From JBFISM01 sp041608535 (GTDB lineage: Bacteria > Actinomycetota > Acidimicrobiia > Spongiisociales > UBA5794): DNA of 19,592 nucleotides. Numbering within the stretch: position 1 is the first letter of the stretch; every line of letters begins with the position of its first letter. The DNA is taken from positions 1 through 19,592 of the forward strand of contig JBFISM010000063.1 of assembly GCA_041608535.1 (NCBI GenBank). Direction: 5' to 3'. Position numbers and translations under genes: made by a program. Positions 1 through 8,295 of the stretch are shown piece by piece. Under the pieces are notes generated by a model. The model did not search any database. It saw only the letters and a list, made by a program, of their open reading frames with translations, and was not told the origin of the DNA.

Positions 1-348
1 ATGCCGATCATCCTGGTGGTGTCGTACATCGGCGTGTACTCGGTGAACAACAGCCCTCTCGACATCACGATCATGACCATCTTCGGGATCATCGGCTACT
101 TCATGCGAAAAATGGACGTACCGCTGGCTCCGATACTCATGGGGCTCATCCTCGGCGACGATCTCGAACAGAACTTCCGAAGATCCCTCGTCGCCGCCGA
201 TGGCAATTACCTCACCTTCTTGGAGGGCCCGCTCAACATCGCGCTGGCGTTCGGGGTTCTCGTGGTGCTCTTCCTGCCGCAGATCCTCGACCGCTTGCGG
301 GGCACCCACATCAAGGAAGAGTTCGCCGACTCCGGCGCCGAGGTGTGA
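1..348 (+). CDS. TctA-family tricarboxylate transporter permease, C-terminal part
   Basis: This is the last 115 residues of a large membrane permease of the tripartite tricarboxylate transporter (TTT) family; the start lies left of the window, so the ATG at base 1 is not the real start. It would form the main membrane channel for uptake of a carboxylate delivered by a periplasmic TctC protein. What is visible: a hydrophobic segment followed by GYFMRKMDVPLAPILMGLIL, a stretch with charged DLEQNFRRSL and DGNYLTFLEGP, then a last hydrophobic helix. This order is characteristic of the TctA C-terminus. The stop overlaps the GTG of the next gene by four bases (GTGA), so translation is probably coupled to an isocitrate-lyase-family enzyme, suggesting uptake and cleavage of one carboxylate. 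The substrate cannot be read from the sequence. Confidence 0.85.
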   Translation: MPIILVVSYIGVYSVNNSPLDITIMTIFGIIGYFMRKMDVPLAPILMGLILGDDLEQNFRRSLVAADGNYLTFLEGPLNIALAFGVLVVLFLPQILDRLRGTHIKEEFADSGAEV

Positions 349-1221
349 CGGTGTCGCGATCCGTGCGGTTGCGCCGGGCGCTCGAGGAGCGGCGGGCGCT
401 CGTCGTCCCGGGTTGTCACGATGCGCTGTCGGCCATGGTGATCGAGGCAGCCGGGTTTGAGGCGACCCAGGTCTCCGGGTTCGGTCTCGCCGGCTCGCTC
501 CTGGGAGCACCCGACGTGGGGCTGCTGTCGATGGCGGAGAATCTGGAGGCGACTCGGCGCATCGTGGCCGCCGTCGACGTTCCGGTGATGGCGGATGCCG
601 ATACCGGTGGGGGTGGCCCGGTCAACGCCGCCGACACCACCCGCCGGTTGATTCAGATGGATGCCGCCGGGATGAACATCGAGGACCAGACCTTCCCCAA
701 ACGGTGCGGACACCTCGCCGGGACGTCCGTCATCGAGTTGGAGGGGATGACGGCCAAGGTGCGGACGTGCGCTCGAGTCCGTGACGAGCTGGACCCCGGA
801 TTCGTGATCAACGCCCGCACCGATGCGATGGCGACCCACGGGCTCGACGAGGCTATCAAGCGGTGCCGGGCCTATGTCGCGGCCGGGGCCGACATGGTGT
901 TCGTCGACGCCATCCCCGCATCCACGAGATCCGGCGTGTCGCCGACGAGGTCGACGCACCGGTGTCCGTCAACCTGATGGAGGCCGTCACCGGGTGGCGA
1001 CGACGGCGCCCTCCATCGCCGAGCTGCGCCAACTGGGTGTCGCCAGGGTCTCGGTGCCCGTGGCCTCGATCCTGGCGATGCACCGGGCGCTCTCCGAGTT
1101 CTTCAGCGATCTCGCCGAGCAGGAGAAAGGCGACGCTCGGCTGATCACTCGCTTCGATGACTACGTCCGTTTCGTCGGACTCGACGATTACCTGGCCCTG
1201 GACGACGCCGTCCGGAAGTGA
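345..1221 (+). pseudogene. Isocitrate lyase/PEP mutase family enzyme, broken by two frame shifts
   Basis: The product belongs to the PEP mutase/isocitrate lyase superfamily (2-methylisocitrate lyase or oxaloacetate decarboxylase type), cleaving a C-C bond in a 2-hydroxy or 2-keto acid with Mg2+. The first 191 residues show PGCHDALSA, the metal-binding VMADADTG (about 82-88), NIEDQ (111-115) and the catalytic-loop PKRCGH (118-123). The frame then shifts twice. HEIRRVADEVDAPVSVN continues in a second frame after the CCCC run at 914-917. SIAELRQLGVARVSVPVAS continues in a third frame after the GGG at 992-994. Adding one base at each site gives one continuous 292-residue protein, the usual family length, with no other lesion. 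It is therefore either a recent pseudogene or, more likely, an intact gene with two sequencing deletions. The start is the GTG overlapping the upstream permease stop. Confidence 0.75.
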
Positions 1222-1236
1222 GGGCCCGAGCACCGA

Positions 1237-1266
1237 GGGGCGCCCTCCCCCATGCGGCGGCGCCCC
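1237..1266. terminator. Possible hairpin between convergent genes
   Basis: A perfect 8-bp inverted repeat, GGGGCGCC at 1237-1244 and GGCGCCCC at 1259-1266, surrounds a 14-nt loop in the 64-bp gap between the stop of the lyase-like gene and the stop of the secreted-protein gene. It is placed to act on both strands. There is no T-tract on either side, so this is a weak call in GC-rich DNA. Confidence 0.3.
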
Positions 1267-1285
1267 CGGTTGGCCATGGCTCCTC

Positions 1286-1762
1286 TCAGCTCCCGGTGTT
1301 GTCGAGTCCGGTGTTGTCGAGAAGCGTGCCCCGCCACACGCCATGGTGGTGCAGCGTCTTCCAGCGGCCCTGGCCGGTGAGTTGGGCGCGACCCCTGCCC
1401 ATACCGTGGAACCCCATTGTCCCGTCGGCCGAGATCTCCATGTCCGTGCCCTGGACGTAGATCACCCCGTCGAAGTTCTGCAGCCGGATATCGCCGTCGA
1501 CGAACTCGCCGTCGACGATCCCGACGTTGATCCCACCGGCGACGGTGACGTCGCCGTTTATCCGCATGGCGACGGCGCCGTATTCGACGGCGAGTTCGGC
1601 GTTGCCGGTGCCCCTGGCCCAGATGGCGCCGACCCGGTAGTCCGTGGTGTGCAGCTCGACGACCTCGGGCGCCCCACCTTGGGCATCGTCCTGCGCCAGA
1701 GCGGTACCGGTCATCGTGGCGACCATCGCCAGCGCCGCCAGCACCGTGAGCATCTTCCGCAT
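1286..1762 (-). CDS. Secreted protein of unknown function (158 aa)
   Basis: The ATG at 1762 is chosen because AAGGAGG lies 6 nt upstream and the protein then begins with a clean Sec signal peptide (MRKMLTVLAALAMVATMTG, likely cut after ALA at residue 23). The open frame upstream of it is polar and unlike coding sequence. The mature part, about 135 residues, has no cysteines. It is rich in Gly and alternating hydrophobic residues (INGDVTVAGGINVGIVDGEF, DIRLQNFDGVIYVQG) with a late glycine-patterned GMGRGRAQLTGQGRW. This suggests an all-beta fold. I do not recognise a named family; similar glycine-patterned secreted proteins are common in actinobacteria. The C-terminus carries a duplicated LDNTG. 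It diverges from xylA across a 124-bp gap. Confidence 0.75.
   Translation of the reverse strand: MRKMLTVLAALAMVATMTGTALAQDDAQGGAPEVVELHTTDYRVGAIWARGTGNAELAVEYGAVAMRINGDVTVAGGINVGIVDGEFVDGDIRLQNFDGVIYVQGTDMEISADGTMGFHGMGRGRAQLTGQGRWKTLHHHGVWRGTLLDNTGLDNTGS
1293..1321. repeat. 15-bp tandem duplication in the secreted-protein C-terminus
   Basis: The 14-mer CCGGTGTTGTCGAG occurs at 1293-1306 and again at 1308-1321, a 15-bp period. On the minus strand this encodes LDNTG twice, just before the stop. It is an in-frame tandem duplication. Confidence 0.8.
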
Positions 1763-1886
1763 GTGTGCCTCCTTTCGGCTACCAGCGTCACGATGCGGGA
1801 CGCATGTCAGAGAACTGTGAGCCTGGTGTTCGGACTTCTCGATATCTTGTGACCTGGAGCAACGAGCGGTGTGGAGGTTCGGAGAC

Positions 1887-3218
1887 ATGACGGACACGTT
1901 CTTTGGCGATGTCGACCCCGTGGAGTTCGGCGGCCTAGATTCGGAGAACCCGCTGGAGTTCAAGGTCTACGACCCAGACCGGCTCGTGCTGGGCAAGCGG
2001 ATGGAGGACCACCTCCGCATCGCGGTGTGCTACTGGCACTCCTTCAACTGGCCCGGATCCGACGTGTTCGGCGCCGGTACCTTCGATCGGCCCTGGCTGA
2101 CCGGCAGTGGCGACCCCCTGGATGCGGCTCGGGCGAAGATGGATGCGGCGTTCGAGTTCTTCGCCAAGCTGGGCACGCCGTTCTTCTGCTTTCACGACGT
2201 CGACATCTCCCCGGAGGGCGACACCTACGCCGAGACCGTCAGGAACCTCGAGGCGATGATCGACTACGCCGAGGCGAAGATGGCCGAGACCGGTGTCCGG
2301 TTGTTGTGGGGAACCGCCAACGTGTTCTCCCACCCCCGCTATGCCGCCGGTGCATCGACCAATCCCGACCCCGACGTGTTCGCCTACGCCGCCGCCCAGG
2401 TGAAGCACGCCTTGGAGGCCACGCACCGGCTCGGTGGGGAGAACTACGTGCTGTGGGGTGGCCGGGAAGGCTACGAGACGCTGCTCAACACCGACCTGAA
2501 GCGGGAAGCCGATCAGCTCGCCCGCTTCCTCACGCTGGTCGCCGAGCACAAACAGGCGATCGGCTTCGACGGCACCTTGCTCCTCGAGCCCAAACCACAG
2601 GAGCCGACCAAGCACCAGTACGACTACGACTGCCAGTCGGTGCGCGGCTTCCTCGACCAGTACGACCTGCTCGACGAATACAAGGTCAACATCGAGGTCA
2701 ACCACGCCACGCTGTCCGGGCACAGCTTTCATCACGAGGTGGCCTACGCCGTGGCCAACGGCATCTTCGGCAGCGTCGACGCCAACCGCGGTGACTACCA
2801 GAACGGGTGGGACACCGACCAGTTCCCCAACTCGGTCGACGAGCTCTCATTGGCGGTCTACGAGATCCTCGAGGGCGGAGGATTCGATACCGGCGGGTTC
2901 AACTTCGACACCAAGCTGCGGCGGCAGTCGCTGGCCCGTGACGATCTCTTCCACGGCCACATCGGTGGGATCGACACACTGGCCCGGTCGCTGCTGGTGG
3001 CAGCTGCGATGGTGGAGGAGGAGACGTTGCGCGACCCGCGGCGGGATCGCTATGCCGGATGGGACGGACCGTTGGGGACGGCGATCCACGACGGATCGGA
3101 GAGCCTGGCGTCCCTGGCCGAGCGGGTCGTGGCGGGCGAGATCGATCCGGAGCCGGTGAGCGGCCGCCAGGAGGCGCTGGAGAACGCCGTGAACCGCATG
3201 ATCTGGAGCACTTCGTAG
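1887..3218 (+). CDS. xylA: Xylose isomerase
   Basis: Interconverts D-xylose and D-xylulose (and D-glucose and D-fructose) in the cytoplasm with two divalent metals. The 443-residue length and motifs match the longer, E. coli-like class. All catalytic and metal residues are present at a constant +2 offset from E. coli XylA: H103 and D106 (FFCFHDVDISPEG), E234 and K236 (LLLEPKPQEPTKHQYDYD), E270 and H273 (NIEVNHATLSGHSF), D298 (SVDANRGD), D309 and D311 (GWDTDQF) and D341 (FNFDTKLRRQS). The ATG at 1887 is preferred over the GTG at 1869 because GGAGG/GGAG lie just before it and the protein then starts MTDTFFGDV. No xylulokinase, xylose transporter or XylR-type regulator lies within the window, so it appears to be a stand-alone gene. 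Confidence 0.97.
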   Translation: MTDTFFGDVDPVEFGGLDSENPLEFKVYDPDRLVLGKRMEDHLRIAVCYWHSFNWPGSDVFGAGTFDRPWLTGSGDPLDAARAKMDAAFEFFAKLGTPFFCFHDVDISPEGDTYAETVRNLEAMIDYAEAKMAETGVRLLWGTANVFSHPRYAAGASTNPDPDVFAYAAAQVKHALEATHRLGGENYVLWGGREGYETLLNTDLKREADQLARFLTLVAEHKQAIGFDGTLLLEPKPQEPTKHQYDYDCQSVRGFLDQYDLLDEYKVNIEVNHATLSGHSFHHEVAYAVANGIFGSVDANRGDYQNGWDTDQFPNSVDELSLAVYEILEGGGFDTGGFNFDTKLRRQSLARDDLFHGHIGGIDTLARSLLVAAAMVEEETLRDPRRDRYAGWDGPLGTAIHDGSESLASLAERVVAGEIDPEPVSGRQEALENAVNRMIWSTS

Positions 3219-3239
3219 CTTGGGTACGGGTCGTGTCGA

Positions 3240-3567
3240 TTGGCCGTGTACGGGTCGCTGGCACCTGATGGTCTGAACCACCACGAGCTGGCAGGCTTGT
3301 CGGGGCGATGGAGCGACGGGTGGGCACGCGGCGAGCTGCGCAACGATGGCCCGGGGCGCCGGTCTCGGGTACGCGGGCTTTTTGCTCGACGAGGACGCCG
3401 GCGACGTTGTCGTGCAGGTCTTGGAGTCGGCCGATCTGCCCGATCACTGGGATCGACTCGACGCCTTCGAAGGTCCCGGTTATTGGCGGGTGGCTGTTGC
3501 TGTTGCGGTCGCCACTGCGGCGGGTGATGTACCGGCGTCGATCTACGTGCTCCGCGACGACGAGTGA
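3240..3567 (+). pseudogene. Gamma-glutamylcyclotransferase-like (AIG2-like) protein, frameshifted
   Basis: A small protein of the gamma-glutamylcyclotransferase fold. The first part, AVYGSLAPDGLNHHELAGLS then WARGELRNDG, carries the YGSL substrate-loop motif. The second part, GLGYAGFLLDEDAG then DHWDRLDAFEGPGYWRV, carries the acidic D..EG..Y motif expected to hold the catalytic glutamate, but it lies one frame away. Removing one G from the GGGG run at 3353-3356 joins them as NDGPGAGLGYAG and yields a 108-residue protein, normal for the family. The start is uncertain: TTG at 3240 or GTG at 3246, 22-28 nt after the xylA stop. A 10-mer, GTACGGGTCG, is repeated at 3224-3233 and 3248-3257 around the start. 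It is either a pseudogene or one sequencing insertion. Confidence 0.65.
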
Positions 3568-3599
3568 CGAGCCTGTTGGTGTCGTTTTTCAGAGGTGCT

Positions 3600-4730
3600 T
3601 CAGGTTGCACACTCCGCCGATGTGCACCATGCGGCGATCGAGCCAGCCGGGCGGTAGTCCACCTTGGCCACCTGGAGCTGCGCATCACCGGGGCGATACG
3701 CTGCCACCGCGATACCTGCATGATCGAAGTTCCCGTAGAGGACGAGTCGTCCGTCTGCGGTCCAGGCGTAGTCACTGGCCTTCAGGGCTGCAGCCACCGG
3801 CATCGAGGGAAGTCGCCGCCATTCGAGGTTCCGCATATCGAGGAGCCATATGTCGAGTCGCTGGCGCGGACCGGGCCAAGCCGGGTGCTTGAACCCCACC
3901 GCCAGGAAGGTCTTATCCGGATTGGGTTTGCCGTACTCGAGGCCTCCCACATCGGTGGGGAGTGCGATGACGAATTCGGACCCGCTCTCAGTGTCGAGCA
4001 GCACGAAACCATCATCCTGTCGGTACAGGATCTTGCTTCCCACGACACCCGCGAGTTCGCCGACTTCCCAGACGATGGCGAGACTCGTCGGATCGAAGAT
4101 GAGTCCGCGCCGGGATGCGTCGCTCCAGGCCACCAGGCCGAGCGGTGTTTCCTCGAGGAGGTTGAGTCCGCAGCTGAAGTCGGTTGCTGGACGGAGGATC
4201 TCCCCCGTCCAGCCCACCTTCTCGAGCGTGCACGCGTCGCGCGAAATGACTTTCCGAATCCACACGCCGTTGATGCCCGGCGTTGGGAATCCCTTGCCGA
4301 TGGGCCGAGCCACCGATTCCCCCTTCGCCAGGGCGAACACGTCGGCCTCGGGGCAGCCGGCTCCACAATGAATCACCGCATGGGAACCCGCCGGTACGGT
4401 CCAGTATCGATTGCTCTCATCCGGGGGCTCGGGTAGTCCGTCGAGCCTCTCGACCGATCCCGCGTCCAGGTCGATGAGGTGGTCACCTGCCACGATGAGC
4501 AACTCCGATGGTTGCTCCAGGTCTGCGCCATGCAGGAACTCGATCGGAAAAGCCGGGTCGACGGCTGGCACGGGCTCATCTGGGGGTGCGGTCGAGGGGG
4601 CGGCGGGATCGGGCAGCGTTGATGTCGCGGCCTGAGGAGCAGTGGTGTCCGACGAGCTGGCGCTTGCGGGTTCGTCGGAGCAGGCCGACAGAACGACGAG
4701 CGCAAGTAGCGCCGTCGGGACGAATCGCAT
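3600..4730 (-). CDS. Lipoprotein of unknown function, probably beta-propeller-like
   Basis: A 376-residue predicted lipoprotein: a hydrophobic signal (RFVPTALLALVVLSAC) with lipobox LSAC, lipidated Cys17, then a Ser/Thr/Pro/Ala-rich tether to about residue 58. The rest contains recurring blocks of the type seen in WD40-like or periplasmic propeller proteins, such as SELLIVAGDHLIDLDAGSVE, GLIFDPTSLAIVWEVGEL, DGFVLLDTESGSEFVIALP, RLDIWLLDMRNLEWRRLPS and YAWTADGRLVLYGNFD. Four to six cysteines (CGAGC, DACTLE, FSCG, WCTSAEC) could form disulfides outside the cell. The ATG at 4730 gives the best signal peptide; ATG at 4736 or GTG at 4739 are possible. No enzymatic motif is visible. It diverges from the DUF222 gene and converges on the cyclotransferase-like gene with a 32-bp gap. 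Confidence 0.8.
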   Translation of the reverse strand: MRFVPTALLALVVLSACSDEPASASSSDTTAPQAATSTLPDPAAPSTAPPDEPVPAVDPAFPIEFLHGADLEQPSELLIVAGDHLIDLDAGSVERLDGLPEPPDESNRYWTVPAGSHAVIHCGAGCPEADVFALAKGESVARPIGKGFPTPGINGVWIRKVISRDACTLEKVGWTGEILRPATDFSCGLNLLEETPLGLVAWSDASRRGLIFDPTSLAIVWEVGELAGVVGSKILYRQDDGFVLLDTESGSEFVIALPTDVGGLEYGKPNPDKTFLAVGFKHPAWPGPRQRLDIWLLDMRNLEWRRLPSMPVAAALKASDYAWTADGRLVLYGNFDHAGIAVAAYRPGDAQLQVAKVDYRPAGSIAAWCTSAECAT

Positions 4731-4884
4731 GGTCATCACACGAGTACTACACCAACCGGGATCCGGAGGTTCCGCCAGCTGCGTTGGCGTTCTCGGCGGT
4801 GCGTTGCTGGATCATCGAAAATCATCTCGGAGATATGTCGTTTTGCGTTGTTGTGTGTCGGAGGTGAGTGGTAGCTTGTGACTC

Positions 4885-6346
4885 ATGAACGAACAGGTGT
4901 TCGACGCCGGCAGGTCACGGCAACTGCTGCCTGAAGGTCTCGACGACACAGCGCCGGGACCACAACTGTCGGCGGTGCTGGCCGAACTGGATCACACCCG
5001 TCTCAACGGTCACGATCTGGTGAGAGTGATTCGGGCCCAGCAACGGCAGGTCGCCTATGAACAGGCCCGTCTCTATGCGGCGGTGGCGGAAGATGGCGCA
5101 CTGCCCCGACGGCCACCCCGATGACACGCCGTTGCGGTACACAGAGCCGAACGAGTTCGGGGTCGACGGACTCCGTCCCGCCCTGACATTGACTCGTCGC
5201 GCCGCCGAGCACGAGGTGGCCTTTGGGGTGGCGCTGTGTCGCCGGTTGCCGCAGGTGGCTGCGTTCCTGCGGCGGGGTTTGATCGATGTGCGCAAAGCCA
5301 ACGTGTTGATCGACGGAGTACTCGGTCTCCCCGAAGACCAGGCGAGAGGCTTGGTGGCGGCGGTGATCGATGACGCTCTCGATCTCGCCACCGGGGAACT
5401 CCGTGCCCGCCTCCGCCGGGAATGCCTCATCGCCGACCCGGAAGTGGAGAAGCGACGCTACGAGGAGGGGCTGGAGGGGCGCCGAGTGGTGACGCAGCCG
5501 GAGTCTGATGGCACCGCCTCTATCCACGGTATCCAACTCCCCCCACACGCCATCACCGCCATCCGCAAACGCATCGAACAACTCGCTCGCAGCCTTAGGC
5601 GGGGCGGTGACACGGAGCGCATCTGAGACCAACTCCGTGCCGACGTGTTCCTCGACCTCCTCCTAGGTAGACAGCAACCCGAGGATCAGGCGGCGGGAGG
5701 CAAGATCCAGTTACGCATCGACCTCGAAACACTCGCTCAATTGAACGACCATCCCGGCGACATCCCCGGATGGGGACCCGTCCTTGCCGACATCGCCCGC
5801 CAAATCGCCCAACCCGCCACGACTTGGGACGTCGTGATCACCGACCCGACAACAGGACGAGCCGTGTGGTCCGGGATCACCCGCCGCCGCCCCACCACCG
5901 GACAACGCCGCAACATTCAGGCTCGGAACCCCAGCTGTGTATTCCCCGGATGCCGCATCCCAGCCACCGACTGCGACCTCGACCACCGCGTCCGCCACAC
6001 CGACGGGGGACCCACCACCGACTGGAACCAAAACCCCCTGTGCCGCCACGACCACCCCACCAAAGACCACCTCTGGCAACTCCACCGCCTCCCCAACGGC
6101 GACTACCACTGGACCAGCCCCCTCCACCACACCTACACCCCCGGAAACCCCCATAGACAGAGAGACACAAACTTCCCCGCACACTCGGTCGAATTGACGC
6201 AGCACTCGGCTAGCCGAGATTGTCCGCCATCCACTCGACCGCAAACCGGACGACGTCGGCCCCGTCGATCAATTCGGATGGAGCGTTGCCCACCGTCCCA
6301 CACTGAGCTCGGCCGGTCGATAGATACGTACGCACAATGGATGTGA
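4885..6346 (+). pseudogene. DUF222/13E12-family HNH endonuclease-like protein, degraded
   Basis: An actinobacterial 13E12-repeat protein: DUF222 region followed by a C-terminal HNH nuclease domain. The N-terminus (PQLSAVLAELDHTRLNGHDL) is in one frame. An extra A at 5090-5091 (GGAAG instead of GGAG) moves the rest, AHCPDGHPDDTPLRYTEPN onward, to the next frame. A TGA at 5624-5626 then interrupts that frame just before DQLRADVFLDLLLG. The HNH part is intact: CVFPGCRIP, CDLDHRVRHTDGG, WNQNPLCRHDHPTKDHLWQ. The frame then runs on to 6346, overlapping the convergent acetyltransferase gene by 137 bp. A one-base loss in the C-runs at 6138-6152 would explain this, because the alternate frame stops at 6154-6156, a normal family end. 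The coding strand near 5900-6160 is strikingly C-rich and G-poor. Function in the family is poorly known; these genes are multicopy and often decayed. Confidence 0.8.
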
Positions 6347-7013
6347 AATAGTCCTCGGCCGGGTAGTCGACGATGCCGTCTGTGTCGTCGAGGCTCTCCA
6401 CGACTCGTATCGTCGCACCTTCGGGCCCGAGCACCTTGCGGTGGCGACGAATTCGTCGTTTCGACAGGAGCGGAGCGAGGTACTCGGCGTAGTGCAGCAA
6501 TGTGACGGTGTCCGGGTCGGCGCCGAGGCGGAGCACACGGCCACCGGCGTCGACGAGCCGCTCGAGCGGTGATCCCGGACCGAAGTAGTCGTGCCAGGGC
6601 ACATCCCTGGTGAGATGCTCGGCGACACGACCTGAGGCGGCGAACCGCCCCTCCGGATGATCGCTCACCAGCGTTCCAGGTCGGGTGCGGAACACCTCGG
6701 CGAGCGCGCCGACTTCGGGGTCCGCTGGTGTTTCGAGCGCATCGAACGGGTCTGCATCGCGCAGGAGAGCAGCCCGCTCGGGTTCGGGGCGCTCGTTGAC
6801 CCAGGCCCACTCGTCGAGGGCCCCCAGCACCATGAGCACCGTTCCGTCCGAACCCACGGCTGTGACCAGTGCGTCGAGCACGCCGTCTGCTCCGCCCTCC
6901 ACCGGACCGATGGATCGAAGTGAGGCGTGGACCATCAACAGGTCACCGGTCTGCACCCCCAGCTCCCGGAGGTGAGCAGCGATGTCGGACGGCGTTGGCG
7001 TGCTGACCGCCAT
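6210..7013 (-). CDS. AAC(3)-family aminoglycoside N-acetyltransferase-like protein
   Basis: A 267-residue acetyl-CoA-dependent acetyltransferase of the antibiotic N(3)-acetyltransferase family. Family motifs are in order: VHASLRSIG (28-36), the acetyl-CoA loop following EGGADGVLDAL, SDHPEGRFAASGR (117-129) and TLLHYAEYLA (171-180) with the conserved histidine. Known members modify aminoglycosides at the 3-amino group, but many chromosomal relatives have no proven resistance role, so the substrate is open. It is the last gene of a leftward cluster, 79 bp after the hydroxyglutarate oxidase stop. The ATG at 7013 has only a weak purine-rich stretch upstream. Its 3' end is overlapped by the run-on frame of the DUF222 pseudogene. 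Confidence 0.88.
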   Translation of the reverse strand: MAVSTPTPSDIAAHLRELGVQTGDLLMVHASLRSIGPVEGGADGVLDALVTAVGSDGTVLMVLGALDEWAWVNERPEPERAALLRDADPFDALETPADPEVGALAEVFRTRPGTLVSDHPEGRFAASGRVAEHLTRDVPWHDYFGPGSPLERLVDAGGRVLRLGADPDTVTLLHYAEYLAPLLSKRRIRRHRKVLGPEGATIRVVESLDDTDGIVDYPAEDYFTSIVRTYLSTGRAQCGTVGNAPSELIDGADVVRFAVEWMADNLG

Positions 7014-7092
7014 TGCTTCATTCTGCTGGATGGCCGCCGCCGATCGAGCGCACCAGTGAGCCTCGGATCGGGGAGTCCCGCCGGCAGCGGGG

Positions 7093-8295
7093 TCAATCCA
7101 TCTTGGCCAACGTGAGCGAAGCGATGTGCTCGCCGATGGCGAGTGAGGCCGTGGCCGCCGGTGATGGTGCGTTCAAGACGTGCACGGCGTTCTCCGTCTC
7201 GTGGATGACGAAATCCTTCACCAGCTCGCCCTTCGAGTTGACTGCTTGGGCGCGGATCCCCGAGCGAAAAGCACCCAGATCCTCCTTGCGCAGCGCCGGT
7301 AGCAGGTTGCGCGCATCGTCGAGGAACGCACGCTGCGACAGCGAGCGCCACAGCTCCCCGGCGCCGGTGCGCCAGTGGGTCATCGCCAGTTTGCGGAAGC
7401 CGGCCGTGGTCAGCGTGTCGCGTAGATCGTCCCAGCGGAACGAGCTGCGCTCGTAGCCCTCGCGTGCCAGGGCGAGCACGGCGTTGGGACCCACCTCCAC
7501 GACGCCGTGGATGTTGCGGGTGAAATGAACGCCCAGGAAAGGGAAACGAGGATCGGGCACCGGATAGATCAGTCCGCGCACCAGCTCGGCGCTGCTTCCG
7601 GTGATCTCCCGGTACTCGCCACGGAACGGCACGATCTGCAGAGGCGGGTCGTACCCCGTCATCGCAGCTACACGATCGACGTGCAGACCGGCGCAATTCA
7701 CCACCATGCGGCCGGTGATAGGACCCCCGGGTGACTCGAGCCGGAGTGCACCGGTGTCGGTGACGTGACCGGCGACCACCTCGAAGCCGGTGCGGATCGT
7801 TGCGCCATCCTTCGCGGCCAGCTCCGCATATCGGTCGGCGACATCCCCGAAGTCGACCACGGCGGTGTCCGCCACCCATAGGGCATCGACACCGTTGGCG
7901 TAGGGCTCCCGCTCGGCGAGACCGCTCGCACCGATCCGCTCGGCGGCGGCGCCGTTGGCGGCGGCACGCCGTTCCAGCTCGTCGAGCGCCGGGAGCTGGG
8001 TCTCGTCGGTGGCGACGACCACCTTCCCGCACTCGGCTAGGGGAATGCCCTGTGCCTTGCAGAAGTCCTTCATCATCCGGTTGCCCTCCACTCCGAACCG
8101 GGCCTTGAGCGAGCCGGGTGCGTAGTAGAGACCGGCGTGGATGACACCGCTGTTGCGCCCCGTCTGGTGGAGGCCGAGCGAGTCTTCCTTGTCGACCACG
8201 ACCACGTCGAGACCTGGACGCAGACCGACGAGAGCCCGTGCGGTAGACAGACCGATGATCCCGCCGCCCACGACGACGACGTCATGGGTGGTCAT
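7093..8295 (-). CDS. lhgO: L-2-hydroxyglutarate oxidase/dehydrogenase
   Basis: A 400-residue FAD-dependent oxidoreductase of the DAO superfamily. It oxidises L-2-hydroxyglutarate to 2-oxoglutarate, passing electrons to the membrane quinone pool (E. coli LhgO) or to oxygen. The N-terminal Rossmann motif is VVVVGGGIIGLSTAR (6-20). The LhgO-type signature HQTGRNSGVIHAGLYY (43-58) and YAPGSLKARFGVEGN follow, and PFRGEY, VHFTRNIHG and FRSGIRAQAVNSKGELVKDF support the assignment. The ATG at 8295 is chosen because it gives MTTHDVVVVGGG and forms a four-base ATGA overlap with the stop of the upstream deazaflavin-type gene, implying translational coupling. In bacteria LhgO works in lysine/glutarate breakdown or metabolite repair; the neighbours here do not include the glutarate hydroxylase. 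Confidence 0.93.
   Translation of the reverse strand: MTTHDVVVVGGGIIGLSTARALVGLRPGLDVVVVDKEDSLGLHQTGRNSGVIHAGLYYAPGSLKARFGVEGNRMMKDFCKAQGIPLAECGKVVVATDETQLPALDELERRAAANGAAAERIGASGLAEREPYANGVDALWVADTAVVDFGDVADRYAELAAKDGATIRTGFEVVAGHVTDTGALRLESPGGPITGRMVVNCAGLHVDRVAAMTGYDPPLQIVPFRGEYREITGSSAELVRGLIYPVPDPRFPFLGVHFTRNIHGVVEVGPNAVLALAREGYERSSFRWDDLRDTLTTAGFRKLAMTHWRTGAGELWRSLSQRAFLDDARNLLPALRKEDLGAFRSGIRAQAVNSKGELVKDFVIHETENAVHVLNAPSPAATASLAIGEHIASLTLAKMD

Noticed and set aside
3557..3589. A possible terminator (ACGAC...GTCGT followed by TTTTT) after the cyclotransferase-like gene
   Set aside because: The stem is only 5 bp with a 19-nt loop. The T-run is suggestive, but the structure is too weak to call.
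5711..6244. A Gly/Val-rich minus-strand open frame across the HNH region
   Set aside because: Its composition mirrors the C-rich strand of the DUF222-HNH gene, whose CxxC, DH and HxxxKxH motifs are convincing on the plus strand.
6210..7013. Interpretation of the AAC(3)-family gene as an acquired resistance gene
   Set aside because: There is no mobile element, integron or composition shift around it, and it sits in a tight chromosomal gene cluster. The family contains many non-resistance members.
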